A stretch of 64,000 bases of DNA. Source: Entonaema liquescens. Taxonomy: Eukaryota > Ascomycota > Sordariomycetes > Xylariales > Xylariaceae. Where the stretch lies: contig CADCSX010000023.1 in the NCBI GenBank assembly GCA_902805475.1, positions 1,984,001 to 2,048,000 on the forward strand, written 5' to 3'. Positions 11,006 through 22,009 of this stretch are shown one piece after another. Made by a program: the position numbers and the translations under genes. Within the stretch, counting starts at the first letter, position 1. Each line of letters opens with the position of its first letter. The notes beneath the pieces were generated by a model, which saw nothing but the letters and a program-made list of their open reading frames with translations, made no database searches and was not told where the DNA came from.

Positions 11006-13510
11006 TCAAGGCGGTCCAGACTGAAGGACAGGAGTCCAGAATTCCATATCCCACATCGCAGCAAAGTCGTCCGGTAACTAAACAGTTAGGATTAAAGAAT
11101 TCACAGAAGAGTTGTAGGAAACTTACAGAATTAAGAGCATCCGGCGCTGTCATGAAAGGCTGCATATGGTTCATGAAACCCGAGTCCGTCTGCATTCCAT
11201 TCAATTGCATGGGTACCGTCGGCGGCATCATCTATTCGGAAAAGGTCAAATACGGGCCTGAAAATAGGGTGTAAATATTCACTTACCGGCATCGAAGCAA
11301 TATTCTCCTGGTTTGCATGTATTGCTTGCAAGCCTGCATCTAGGATGGCTTGCAAGCCGTTTTTGATAGCGTCGCGCTTCTGTTCTGGACTTCCACCTTG
11401 GCAAGTATTAAACACGACAGTAAGCGAGACTATGTCTCTCAAATCTGTCCCAATTTCTCGAATTCTTTTAATCTGGGTATCCAGCACGTTTTGCACGGCA
11501 CTCTTAAGCCGCGGGAGAGAAAGCAAGATCGAACTCTCGGACGCGATCGCGTACGCCTCCTCAAGCGACTCTACTTTGGTGTTTGAATCTAAATCTGACG
11601 GCGCTGGCGAAGCTGAACTACTAGTAGCTTGCTTAATATAGTAGCAGACGCTAAAAGCAGCCTGGAGAATCTCTTGCTTGAGAATCAGTTGGTGAAGGTG
11701 CCAGATACGATGGTAATCAGGGGAAGCTGGGTCCAATTCGTCCAAGTAAGAAAGCAGTATTATCGACGATCTTAGATATCCTGTCACGATTTGCTGAGGA
11801 ACGTCCGTACTCCCCAATGCGAAGGGCCGATATAATGCTAGGAGGGGTCGGCGGCAGTGCATGTCTAAGACGACTCGTGTCATCCACCGTCGCCGAACTT
11901 CTGACATATCGTTCGAGTGTGTTGTTGGAACCATGTATCTTACGTCTTCGAAGACTCGTTCGAGTTCGCTGCCGAGATCCAGGACCTGCTGGTAATCCTG
12001 AAGACTGTCGGTTCGGTTGATCAAATCAACTACCCTGAATCTCATGGAGAGGGTACTGGCAGCAAACACCTGAACACGCGAATCGGTGTCCTGGTCGATC
12101 GGTTTCGGAGGAGGGAGCTGCTCAATATCGGGATGAATATCTTCGTCGTTGAGATTTCTAGGCGGTTGGCAGGTGAAATCACTTTCTCGTATGCAGCAAG
12201 GAAGATTACACTGCATAGACATATGCACGTCAAGCTCGAGTATCGTGTACCACAACTTCCTCCTCTGCTCAGCCCAGAAAGGCGGTATTTTCTGCGAGAA
12301 TTCGGAGGGATCTCGGTGGAACCCCATAGTCATCGCCATCCGTACAATAAGACCAAGATGCGTCCATGATTCCTGGTTTTGCGGATTGATCATCCTCTGG
12401 GCCATGAGCTGGAGGATCTCAGCCTGGAGTGTGGTAAATTCGACTAGTTGTTTCCCCCGGAGACCATCAAGCCAAGCTCTTACAAGACAACTGGCCGTCG
12501 GAATGTGAATTCCTTCTCGATCATGGTATTGCCCTTTTCCAACTCCAAGATATCGATACCCAACACACAAGATCGAGAGCAGTTGAGGCAGAAAGGCATC
12601 GTGCTGAGATTTGCCCTCCCAGTACTCGTTATACTGCTTCATAAAAGAGGGAATATGTAGAACACGATAAATCGTCTCGGATCCTTTTAAGTAGATGCCG
12701 AGTAGAGTATCGCATACGTTTCTACTCGGTAGAACATCGGCCATTCGTTTGTGAATCGGTGTCATCGAATCGACGAACACAGTAATAGGGGCGGTGACTT
12801 TTCGGTGCTCATCTTGAAGAGCCTTATGAATCTTCTGAATGTTCAGAAATAATTCCCTAATGTCGCTAGACTTGTTCCTGCTGAACATGAAGTCTTTTGC
12901 TTCGTCAAACTAACGATGGAATTAGTTAAAGCTATTAGCGCAATAATGGGGGGAGTCATGTCGACCAAAAAGTAACTCACTAGGTTGACTATAACTCGTG
13001 TGCTGCTCTGGCCAAAAACCGCGTTCGTAGACCTCCTTTCACCGTCAAACCACGAATTGTAAGAGACGACGCCGCGGGGCGTTGCGCCGGAATGCTACCA
13101 GACTCGGCCAGAGACGAAGTTCTCGATAGTAATCGTCCCTCTAGCCGTTCAAGCCTTACTGCGTGGTCCTCGAGTACAGCTTCGTAATTCGTATCGCGCT
13201 GGCCGGATTCCTGACTTGCTGCGGGACGATTCCGCTTAGTATTCCTCTCGGGCGCCTCGCCATCCGAACCATCACTCAAGCTTACTACTTCACCTTCAGC
13301 CGCATACCGACATGTGCGCTGTGTCTTTTGGCACTGAGAACACGGCGATGTTCGGTCACACCTCAACTTCCTTTTCCGACACTCCAAGCAGCTCTTGACA
13401 GGACGTGGTCGCTTCACACTCCGGGATGGCGCTACGAAGCTATAAGCGGGACTCCTAGTGCCGCTCTGGACCGATGCCGGCGATTTCCCAGTGTCCATCT
13501 CAATATCCAT
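11006..13510 (-). CDS. Zn2Cys6 fungal transcription factor, one-base frame break
   Basis: Nuclear regulator with the DNA-binding cluster CX2CX6CX5CX2CX6C near residues 41-67 (CLECRKRKLRC) and a fungal-specific transcription factor domain in the middle. Exons: 13510-12981, 12909-11287, 11231-11127 and 11077-11006; introns 12910-12980, 11232-11286 and 11078-11126. The last three joins are in phase and end in MWDMEFWTPV. Exon 1 goes out of frame at a run of five T (minus strand; 13014-13018): it reads TRFLARAA where the family has RFFGQSS. Six T would give RTRFFGQSSTRVIVNL, joining in phase to FDEAKDFMF across the intron. With one base restored the protein has about 776 residues. Target genes are unknown; neighbours give no clear hint. 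Confidence 0.85.
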
Positions 13511-14858
13511 TGGGACTCGTATGTCCAGCTGATGCTCAGCAGGATGCGCGAACTGGACAGCAAGCGAGTCGATTCATGGAGGTGAATAAGATCGAACCAG
13601 ACCATGACGGAGCCGGGACGCTATCTGACGAAACATCTGACCGAACTTTGACTGCCTGGAGCTCTCCGACCACTCTGCCCACCTCACAAACTACGTAGAA
13701 AGGTAGATCAAACGCCAATAGCAAATACGAGAAAAGTGAAAAATAACATAAGACGTCAATTAGGAGGATCCAAGCTAGCTAGCTCATCATCAAACTACCT
13801 AGGCCTTGTCGGTGTTGGAACTTGGAAAGGTAGCCCGCTATGGAGTCGTTCCGTCAGGGATTTTTTCAGCAGTTCCCACTGGTATCGACGGCAGTACGTT
13901 AAATTCTACATTCCTACCTGGGACAAGTCTAGAACTTCAACCGGGAATATAAGCGTGCCACGTGATTAGATCCCAGTCTGCCACTCTATCCAGCCCATCC
14001 CGGGGCGTGCCAAGAATTCGTCAAGGCCAGAAGAGCCATACAGAATCCATACATTATCCTGGCAAAACCCCAGTCAGCCCAGTCCCTCCTAGTTCCTCTT
14101 CCCGGCAGTCCTCCCTAGTCTCGGCCGATTCGGGGGTTAGCTTTAAATGCAGACCAACATCGTGGAGGCGCCAAGGCTCATCGTCATTTCCGAAACGATG
14201 GATCAACAAATGTTTTGGTCCTCGAAACGGCCCTATGCTGTGTTTCAGACCATTTCCGGCAACGACAAATTTAACGACGTTGCAACCTGTCCTGGCCGAC
14301 CTCCGAAGTGTAAGCATGCACAGATAGCTCGTTAAGCCGCAAGAGGCATCTAAGCCGGTCATCCGTGCGACGCTCAAATCCCCCGACTCGCCGGGTTCAC
14401 CGCGTGGCCGCCAGGATGAGGCGGACAGGACCAGGAGAGATAAATGGTAAAGAGCATTGTGTATTAGCGGGCATGGGGGAAAACGCTACCTTGAACATCG
14501 TAATTGGATCCTACTACGTTTATCCATGCAGGCGGCAATACCGAATCTGGAGTAAACTCGCAGGGCGGAAATGCTCAGATGCTAAAACAGAGGAGATTTG
14601 GCCATGAATTCTTCAACACGATAAAGCTTAGCCAAGTAAGGGCTAACCTAATCTTAACGTCTCACCGGCATTCGAATCGTTTAATATCTTTCTTTCTTTA
14701 ATATCGTAGCACTGGCTGCAGATAATTTCTTTACTATTCGGTCGAATACGTCTTGGTATTGGATCACGAATAGCCTACATACTAACCTCGTTAACCCTAT
14801 AAGGAGAAAGCGGCCCCCTGGCTATCCACTGTCCGATCGCATAAGCATTGAATCAATG
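13511..14858. other. intergenic, no gene seen
   Basis: Upstream region of the regulator and downstream region of the LPMO. A GCTAGCTAGCT palindrome lies near 13774. Open frames up to 121 codons show no family resemblance. Confidence 0.5.
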
Positions 14859-16076
14859 CTACATGTTCGCTTCGCTGAACTTAGCGGTCTTTACGACGTT
14901 TGGGTGGCTTGCGGCACTGCTGGAGACGCAGCCCTTGCCGAAGGAACCAGCGTAGTCTGCATAACAAGCGGTGGCAGTGTTGACGTAACTAGAGCCCTCA
15001 CACGCGCAGGCGCAGTATACGCATGAATTCCAGTCGCCGTGGCAGTAATAGGACCCGGCTTGGTCTGACTGACGGGGAGCGCACCAGTATAAAGAACCGG
15101 CTATAAAACGTTAGCTTCGATGCGAAACCGCAAGTTACTAATAATAGATAAATCTTCGGATCCGACTCACGCCAGGAATCACGTAGGCTGTCGGGTGCGA
15201 AAATAGGTCGAACTTGATACCAGGGTCGTTGGCCTTGTAGAATTCAGTGGCGGGGATGCCGGCGGGGTTCGCAGTGCCCTTGCTATCGATGGCGAGGTTG
15301 AAGCAGAACGGATAACTCTGAGCACCGTTGGGATTACCTGCGGCGTGCAGTGCGATGATCTCATGGCGTAGCACATAATTCCCCGGAGCGATGTCTTCCG
15401 GAAGACGTACGAACCAACTGTTATTATTGTTGGCCAATACGTTGGCTGCCCACAGGTCGCTCGCCTTATCTACCCACCCGGCCTCACCGATCTTGAAGAA
15501 CTTGAGCTTGGTCTTGTCGACGGTTTCCTTTACAGATGGTTATTTTCCCGCCCAATTCGTATGCGGGGGCAGACTTACACATGGCCCGTTGCAATTTGCG
15601 AGGTAGTCGAGGACCGGTCCCTTGTGTGACGCCGGCCATGGCGTCCACTGTACCTCGATTACATCGCCTCCCTTTACGGGAGCGGCCGCACCCGCCGGCT
15701 TGGCGCCGAGATGGCATACCATATCCGGTGTGTTGAACTGGTTAGGAGGTATGAAAGTGTTTCTACGTCGTTCAAATATCAGTCAAGCTCTATGTTGTAT
15801 ATTCACAACCGACTGGAAATGATTACATACTGCAAGTCGTCTGGGACGGACCAGCCTACCACGGTGGGAGGAGGGTTCTTCCACTGATAGCTTGGATTAT
15901 AGCCATCGTAGCTATACACAAATGTCAACCATACAAGATGGTCAGGCAAGCCTGTGCATTTTCGCTTACAAGGTACTGTCAATCACGATTGCACTGGCGA
16001 TGCCGTGGGCTCGTACGCCAACAGCTGAGAAAAGAGCAGGAATGACGATAGAGGCTATGAAATTTGAGAGTGCCAT
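14859..16076 (-). CDS. AA9 lytic polysaccharide monooxygenase with Cys-rich C-terminal tail, one-base frame break
   Basis: Copper enzyme for oxidative cleavage of cellulose, secreted. Exons: 16076-15970, 15911-15831, 15762-15579, 15527-15171 and 15100-14859. Introns have standard ends (15912-15969, 15763-15830, 15528-15578, 15101-15170). A signal peptide ends at Ala23, leaving mature His1 (His24). The histidine brace partner is His109 (SHKGPVLDYL) and the axial Tyr is Tyr196 (NGAQSYPFC). Exon 5 first continues PGPVLYTG, expected for AA9. The coding-like frame downstream (C-ending codons, 7-8 Cys, stop 14859) is shifted. One missing base, for example in the C4 run at 15074-15077, makes exon 5 fit (323 residues). 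Unrepaired, the frame ends at 14891 with a Thr/Pro-rich tail. Confidence 0.85.
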
Positions 16077-16275
16077 GGCTATAGAGGATCATCGCAGGGC
16101 GCTGGATGATCTACACTGCTCGGCGGGAAGACGATCCCACATGCATGGCCTATCCCGGAGGACTATAAGTATAACAGCTCTAAGGGCGGCCAGATACCAC
16201 GGCCCAGCTCAGGCGAAGCTTCTCGAGGCATCACATGGAGTGTTCTTCATAACGAAAGGCCCAATCATGTAAGCA

Positions 16276-16321
16276 TACCCTTACCCTTACCCTTACCCTT
16301 ACCCTTACCCTTACCCTTACC
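16276..16321. repeat. hexamer array (CCCTTA)n
   Basis: About seven and a half copies of ACCCTT. This is not the fungal telomere unit CCCTAA; its other strand reads TAAGGG. It lies about 200 bp upstream of the LPMO start. Confidence 0.9.
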
Positions 16322-17206
16322 TCCGTCGTTCTACTTTCGATCCCAGAATCCGCGTCACGATCCAATGTCCAAACGTCTAGGACCAATCGGAGCCCAATAT
16401 CTATACCAGTATGCCGTCTTCGTGCTGCGAGAAGCTTCATCCCCACACAATAGATTCCAAATTCCGGGGCTTCTCTTCCCGAATCAATAACACGACACGA
16501 CCCCATGGGGCTTGAATGCGGGCAAGCTAGATTCTGGGATATTAGTTATTGGATAATGTCTTGGTCAAACTTTCCGTCCAGCCGGCGGCTATATTCGACT
16601 GACAAGGAGACTAGCCACATGACAAAAATCCAAGGCCAGCGGATATCTCCTTCGTGATCTCTAATTATGTTTTTGCTAGCTCGAGACACTAACATCCACA
16701 AAGATTTGATGATGCAACCTAATTTGCACATGCATCCCTAAGACTCAATAAGACTACCCCGGCTCATGCGCTACCAGAATCCACAGAAACAGACTAGCTA
16801 ACTTAGTAGATATTGATATCGCAAATGAAACAATCATTAGAAGAGAAATTCGCCGAACTTTACAGATTTCACTAGCTTCCTAAACAGGCAAGTCCCTGAA
16901 GGGTTTAACCTATGAGAGAATAAGGCAGCCATGATAGGTTCTACCACAACTCTCAACCTTGGTTCTGTATAATTACCTACCTAGTGAATTACGCAAACTG
17001 GAAAAGAACTAATAATTCAGTACAGCATCTTCTTATGTTTAAGGGCTAGCCACCACTAATACGAAAAGAAATACAAAAACAGTTGGTAGACTATCGAATA
17101 TCGAATATGATAGAAAGGAAAATTGTAGTAGTCATTAGGAAAAAGAAAGAGAATTTGAATCGACGAAAAGCATAGTAAAAATTTATATAATATATCGCAA
17201 ATCGTC

Positions 17207-17211
17207 AAAAA
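17207..17211 (-). terminator. Pol III terminator of tRNA-Asp
   Basis: Five T on the minus strand, four bases past the mature 3' end of the tRNA, match the RNA polymerase III stop signal. Confidence 0.7.
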
Positions 17212-17215
17212 GATG

Positions 17216-17297
17216 CTCTCGATCGGGGAATCGAACCCCGGCCACCTGCGACTTGTGCGATGACAAGCAGGTATCCTGACCACTAGACCAATCGAGA
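17216..17297 (-). tRNA. tRNA-Asp(GTC): tRNA-Asp (anticodon GTC) with 10-nt intron
   Basis: The 7-bp acceptor stem pairs TCTCGAT with ATCGAGA, with G as discriminator. The T arm is CGGGG-TTCGATT-CCCCG. The anticodon stem is CCTGC/GCAGG; between them the sequence is longer than the standard seven bases. Taking TTGTCA plus a final C as the loop leaves a 10-nt intron (TCGCACAAGT) at the canonical place, one base 3' of the anticodon GTC. The mature tRNA has 72 bases plus CCA added later. Confidence 0.92.
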
Positions 17298-18077
17298 TGA
17301 TATGTGACATTCTTGGAATGTTGATTTCCTAGTGCATTGGATGAAAATTTAGACGGAAAGTAGCGCCTATATTGGTAGCAAGCCCAGGCAGATTATGTAG
17401 CGAAAATGGCGCAATCCGGTTGGACAAGGCAGGCGCTAGTAAGGTGGTACCTACATGAACTACCTGATATGCATCGTAGATCCAGGCTACATGTATTAAA
17501 GATATGAAGGCTAGAAGGGTTCTCTAGAAGGGTTCTTGTGTTGGTAATGTTCGTGAAATAAGTCGAGTTAGATAGGAATGAGATACCCGAATTGTAACTA
17601 AATTAGAGTAAAGAAGATTCCAAGAACTCATAACGATTGGCCTACTAATTATTTATTAGACTTGGTAACATTATGTAGAAACAAGTGAATTATATTGTAG
17701 TGTGCACTTAATAAACCATTCACACGGGATAGACATGAGGCACATAGCAATTCATTCGTCAAACCGCCTTAGAGGCATTCTCTATTGATGGATAGCGCAA
17801 ATGGCGCATTGCATATGCAAGATTGATCCACGCCGGGCTAAAGTCAGTCGCGAACCCTGACTTCGTCTATAATTCACATGCCCTGCGCCGGATGACCTGC
17901 GGTCGTTTCGTCGCTCATTATGATAGAAAGGAAAGAGGAAGCTGGCTATATGACACGCCTGATGCAAGAGACGGTAGTAGGCCTCCTTTATCGAAAACAG
18001 AAACCTCGGCGGGAGAGTACTCCAAACCGCCTCGCCTTATTGCCACCACCCAAAAACACTGTTCGTCATCAATCGGT
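17298..18077. other. intergenic, no gene seen
   Basis: AT-rich DNA between tRNA-Asp and the ATX1 3' end. No further RNA gene or coding frame is seen. Confidence 0.5.
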
Positions 18078-18496
18078 TTACTCGGCCACCTCGATGCTTC
18101 GCGACTCGCCGTCGACGAAGCCCGAGTTGACCTTCTTGCCCGTCTTCTTGATCGTCTTGAGGACGGTTTCGTAATCGAGACCGGGCTTAGCGACGACGAG
18201 GGCCTCTTGCTTCTCCAGGGAGACTTCGTAGCTCTGGACACCTATCTCGTTGGGCAATTATTAGTGGTCTGGTCTATTCATCCATTTATCCATGCTTATC
18301 AATGACTTGTGCGACATGATCAACCTCCAGAGCGGAAGAGAATACAGTCCGTGTAGGCTGTATTCGCCATGATCGCGAAGGGCAGAACGGAGAATAACTC
18401 ACCCTCCAGCTTGCCGAGCACGCGGTTAACAGCGCCCGAGCAACCGCCGCAGCTCATGCTGACGTTGAACTTGTAGGTGTGCTCCTGGTCGGCCAT
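18078..18496 (-). CDS. ATX1: copper chaperone ATX1
   Basis: Cytosolic metallochaperone that carries Cu(I) to the Golgi copper ATPase (Ccc2 in yeast). Two exons, 18496-18403 and 18241-18078, are separated by a 161-bp intron (GTGAGT...ATAG) and encode 85 residues. The heavy-metal-associated domain has the metal site MSCGGC with Cys16 and Cys19, the loop Lys-rich segment KKTGKKV and the beta-alpha-beta order expected of the family. The size is normal for ATX1 (about 70-85 residues). The gene lies about 1.6 kb from the copper-enzyme (LPMO) promoter side, but co-regulation is not shown. Confidence 0.94.
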
Positions 18497-19702
18497 TGTG
18501 AAAAAGTAGTGGATGATATCGAAAAAAGGATGAGGGGTATGCGATGCTATTCGGGACGATGAAAATCGGCGGGGTAACCAGAGAGTTGAAAGTAGTTTGG
18601 TTGCGATTATGGAAAACGTAAGGATTGACTTGATCTATGCGAGGACCGGAAGAAGGACAGCAACGGTTATTATATATACCTCTCGGGTAGTATGGTGTAT
18701 GGTGTATGGTGTATGGTGGTACGGCCGGGAGTATGTATGTTCTATGTTTGTAATAACTAAGTGTATTAATAATTGTATGCCCCCAGACAAGTCGTGATTA
18801 GATAGGAAACAGTAAAGGGCCAAGTTCCAGATGCTACAGGTACCTAAAGCCCGCTAACACTTCAGGTAGGTACTTCCCTAAACTGGCTGATGCTGATAAT
18901 AGGTACTAAACGTGTTAAAATGATTAAAATCCCGATTCCATCACCCCGCCTTTTCAGGTGGGTTCCTACGCACAAAAGACTCAGCAAAGTATAGCACAGT
19001 GCGGCGTATAGTCTCTCTTAGTCTTTTCCTACACAACTTCACGCACGATTCATAGTACAAACACGGTAGCGGTACATCTGACGCCTATTACCTTACCTGT
19101 CGCGTGCTGCCTTAACAAAGAGCTCGCCTCTCGCCGCAATATGAAACCTGAGCAAGTTTCCCATCCTCCACCCCCTATTCTTTTTCATATGGATGTGAAA
19201 CCCGCCTTGACAGCATTATGCTTTGATTACGAAGAAGAGAGAAAAAAAAGAAAGAAAAGTAAAAAAAAACTTGCTCATGGCAAAATTAAAATTGAGAAGT
19301 CCGAATCATAGGCAGACGGATGAAGTATCACAACTTACTAAATATAGGCCTTGAGAAGCCGATTTCCCCATCTGGTTCTGACATGTGCGTACCAGGTATA
19401 GATATACATTACGCATTATAAAATACGGTTATTAGGTACAGAATTATAGCAGGGGGGCCAGTATCGTTGATGTAGCATACATGTGCTTAAAGCCTGCAAC
19501 CTATTTGTGCAATAGTTGCATCATGATCTACCTGTCCCCTGTCCTCCCGTCGTGCGTCCTGCAGGAACTGTGATAATCGGTGACATGCTGGTTATTATAT
19601 ACACTCATAGACATACAATACATGGAATATCCATTGTATGTCCCAGTAGCCTCCTATGGCTATGGCCACACACTGTACCAGTTAAACTACCCCATGCTTG
19701 CT
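18497..19702. other. intergenic between RQC1 and ATX1
   Basis: ATX1 promoter side and RQC1 3' region. It contains a heptamer repeat, A-rich runs near 19238-19270 and no coding frame of note. Confidence 0.5.
18691..18718. repeat. heptamer tandem repeat (TATGGTG)4
   Basis: Four head-to-tail copies of a 7-base unit lie in the ATX1 upstream region. Confidence 0.85.
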
Positions 19703-22009
19703 TTAGATTAATCCCGGCATTTCGTCGTCTGTTTTATCGCTGCCGTCATCTGTATTATTCTCAGCCTCTCTGGTATTGACCGAGTCTCCCATAGGTAATA
19801 AAGGAGGCATCTCGTCATCCGTCCCTTCTTCGTTCGATTCCTCGTCCCGCCATGCTCCTGGCATGTAGCCAGGTAGATCTCCTAGGGGTGAGTCTGGCAT
19901 ATTGAAATTGTTGGCGATACTCTCCCTCGTATCAACATCGAACAGATTCATGACAGCTTGAAAGATTGTTGAAAAATGGCCAGCGGAAGCTTCATTTTGA
20001 GGTGCCCCTTCTTCAGACGCACCCTCACTCCCATCGCCATCATCGCCATCACCGCCATGGTCATGATTTCCACCTAACCCGCCGGTCGCTTCTAGGATAG
20101 CCCGTTCGAGATCTGCTTGAACATCCTCAGGTGCACCAGCTTGTCTTGCCTGAGCTAATATTCGTATGAGCTCTCTATGATCTCCTTGCTCGAGACCTGC
20201 CCTAAGTCGATCTTCAAGCTGTGAGGGAGTCCATGGCTCCTTTTGCGACTCGTACGAGAAGATGTTTTGCTCGAGGGGAGGAGGGAGAGGGTCAAATTCC
20301 CAGTTAACCGACGTGTTTAACAATTCGCGTGGTACCAATCCTATTAAGGAAGGGACTTCCAGCAGAAAAACGAATCGTGCGAGGTTAGTTCTAACCGAAG
20401 GTGGGAATGGGAATGTTTTATTGGCATCTGCCCTTTTTGCCTCGCTAGCTGCCTCTTTCAAGAGAGATATCGCCTGTGTATTATCCCACAATGCTTTTGT
20501 CTGGTGGATATAGAGACTTGCGTGAAGTTCCTCGTCTCGGCTTCGCGGTTGCATGCCCCATATGGCCTTGGGGACGTCTAAGTTGAGTGCCTTGAAGAGA
20601 TAGCTATACAGCCAAGGATAACGTTCCATGCCCTCGACCAATAATGCCTTAGCACCAGCTATGTCCTTTTGCTGGAGCCTGGCTAGTACAAGTGTCTGCC
20701 TGATGTAATCTTGGCCATCTTGAGCTGCGGAATTCACGTCCAAAAGCTCCGAATCGCAAAGGTCAATAAACCATTTTGACTCGTGCGCTCGTATAGTGAG
20801 AGGATGAATAAAGTGAATAACCCCGTACGGGTCGGTATGATCCATACTGAGTAAAAGCTTTGCCCATTCTAGCGCTGTCCTGTAGGTGCCCTTCATAATT
20901 AGATTCTTAAGGTAATGATATCCAGCCAACCAGAACTGCCGGTTCTCCGGGCGATTGAATGATAACCTCGCCTTCCCCAGCTCTATCTTTTGTCGGAAAG
21001 TTGATAGTGAGACACGGCCGAAAGTGAATAAAGCTCGTTCGCATAAGTCCGCAGAAAGCGCTGAATTCTGGTCTTGTTTTGCGATTCTGCTGACTTGGAT
21101 AAGGCTGGAGACATGATACGGATGGAGATGCAGAAAATGTACGATCTGCATAGGGTCGTACATTTGGACGAGGTTAAAGAAGGCCTTCTCCAAGCTGTTG
21201 TAATACCCATCATGGGCAAAACGGAACTCGATAGTCCCCGGCATGCAAACTACCCCTGTCCTCTCCTCCTTGAGCTGTTCCATGGTCAGGCCCTCCGTAG
21301 AAGCGCGTGGCCATGTTTCTTTGCCAGCCAGAAAGGGATTACGCCGCAGCGTTACTTCAGGCAAAGTCTTTCCTGGTATCCCCTTAAGGTAGGTCTCTAG
21401 GTCGACTTGCTCGGGCAACGGCTGTCTTTGTCTTCTGGTGCGCGTTTGTTCTTGTTCTTCGATTTGAGCGGCCGCGATAGCTTCTCGGCCAAATAGATTG
21501 CTCATCTCATTAATTACTTTAAGGTGGTACGCATTGATACTTAGGAGTTCACAAATCCGCTCGTAAGGCTTCACAAATTTTAGTTGGAATTCGGCGTCCT
21601 CTTCTTTTCCAGGGTTGGAAAGCTCGAGCTCCTTTAGAGCTTGATCAATTTCGTCTGGGCCGTCTTGCGCAATAGGTACAACCTTAACGGGGCTGCCATC
21701 TTGTTTCTTAGCCTTCTTCTTCTTTTTCTTGTTCTTCTTCGACGAGGTCTTAGGCGCATCGGTATGGTCGGGCTCGACGCTCGGCTTTGCTGGAACCTGT
21801 GCTAACTCATCTTCCTTCGCGTTGTGATCGGAATCCTCATCCTGATCATCTTGCTCCCCGAGTGCTGCGAATCCGGAGAATGCGCTCGCTCTCGGCTTCT
21901 GTACGGGCTGATCATCATCACTCGATTCGTCGTCTTGAAGAGAATTCTTCGCCTGGAGCTCTTCCAACTCCTTCTGCTTTTGCAGTTTTCTCAACTGTCT
22001 GCTCGACAT
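19703..22009 (-). CDS. RQC1: ribosome quality control subunit RQC1 / TCF25 homolog
   Basis: Rqc1 works on stalled 60S ribosomes with the ubiquitin ligase Ltn1 and helps extraction by Cdc48 in the cytosol. This is an intact single-exon gene of 768 residues. It starts MSSRQLRKLQKQKELEEL, followed by an acidic stretch (DDESSDDD) and a lysine block (KKNKKKKKKAKK), as in the family. The TCF25 domain covers about residues 230-600 with FFNLVQMYDPMQIVHFLHLH, HVSSLIQVSRIAKQ and the SFNRPENRQFWLAGYHYLKN segment. The C-terminus is acidic and low-complexity (SNEEGTDDEMPPL). Length and motif order match fungal Rqc1 well. Confidence 0.93.
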   Translation of the reverse strand: MSSRQLRKLQKQKELEELQAKNSLQDDESSDDDQPVQKPRASAFSGFAALGEQDDQDEDSDHNAKEDELAQVPAKPSVEPDHTDAPKTSSKKNKKKKKKAKKQDGSPVKVVPIAQDGPDEIDQALKELELSNPGKEEDAEFQLKFVKPYERICELLSINAYHLKVINEMSNLFGREAIAAAQIEEQEQTRTRRQRQPLPEQVDLETYLKGIPGKTLPEVTLRRNPFLAGKETWPRASTEGLTMEQLKEERTGVVCMPGTIEFRFAHDGYYNSLEKAFFNLVQMYDPMQIVHFLHLHPYHVSSLIQVSRIAKQDQNSALSADLCERALFTFGRVSLSTFRQKIELGKARLSFNRPENRQFWLAGYHYLKNLIMKGTYRTALEWAKLLLSMDHTDPYGVIHFIHPLTIRAHESKWFIDLCDSELLDVNSAAQDGQDYIRQTLVLARLQQKDIAGAKALLVEGMERYPWLYSYLFKALNLDVPKAIWGMQPRSRDEELHASLYIHQTKALWDNTQAISLLKEAASEAKRADANKTFPFPPSVRTNLARFVFLLEVPSLIGLVPRELLNTSVNWEFDPLPPPLEQNIFSYESQKEPWTPSQLEDRLRAGLEQGDHRELIRILAQARQAGAPEDVQADLERAILEATGGLGGNHDHGGDGDDGDGSEGASEEGAPQNEASAGHFSTIFQAVMNLFDVDTRESIANNFNMPDSPLGDLPGYMPGAWRDEESNEEGTDDEMPPLLPMGDSVNTREAENNTDDGSDKTDDEMPGLI

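Larger units (their letters stand above)
16077..17215. other. intergenic between LPMO and tRNA-Asp
   Basis: Promoter region of the LPMO gene with a hexamer microsatellite and otherwise AT-rich DNA. No gene is seen. Confidence 0.55.

Noticed and set aside
13014..13018. Programmed frameshifting in the Zn2Cys6 gene
   Set aside because: No slippery heptamer or conserved stimulator is apparent, and the same one-base loss type recurs in unrelated genes.
16276..16321. Interstitial telomere repeat
   Set aside because: The unit is CCCTTA, not CCCTAA/TTAGGG.
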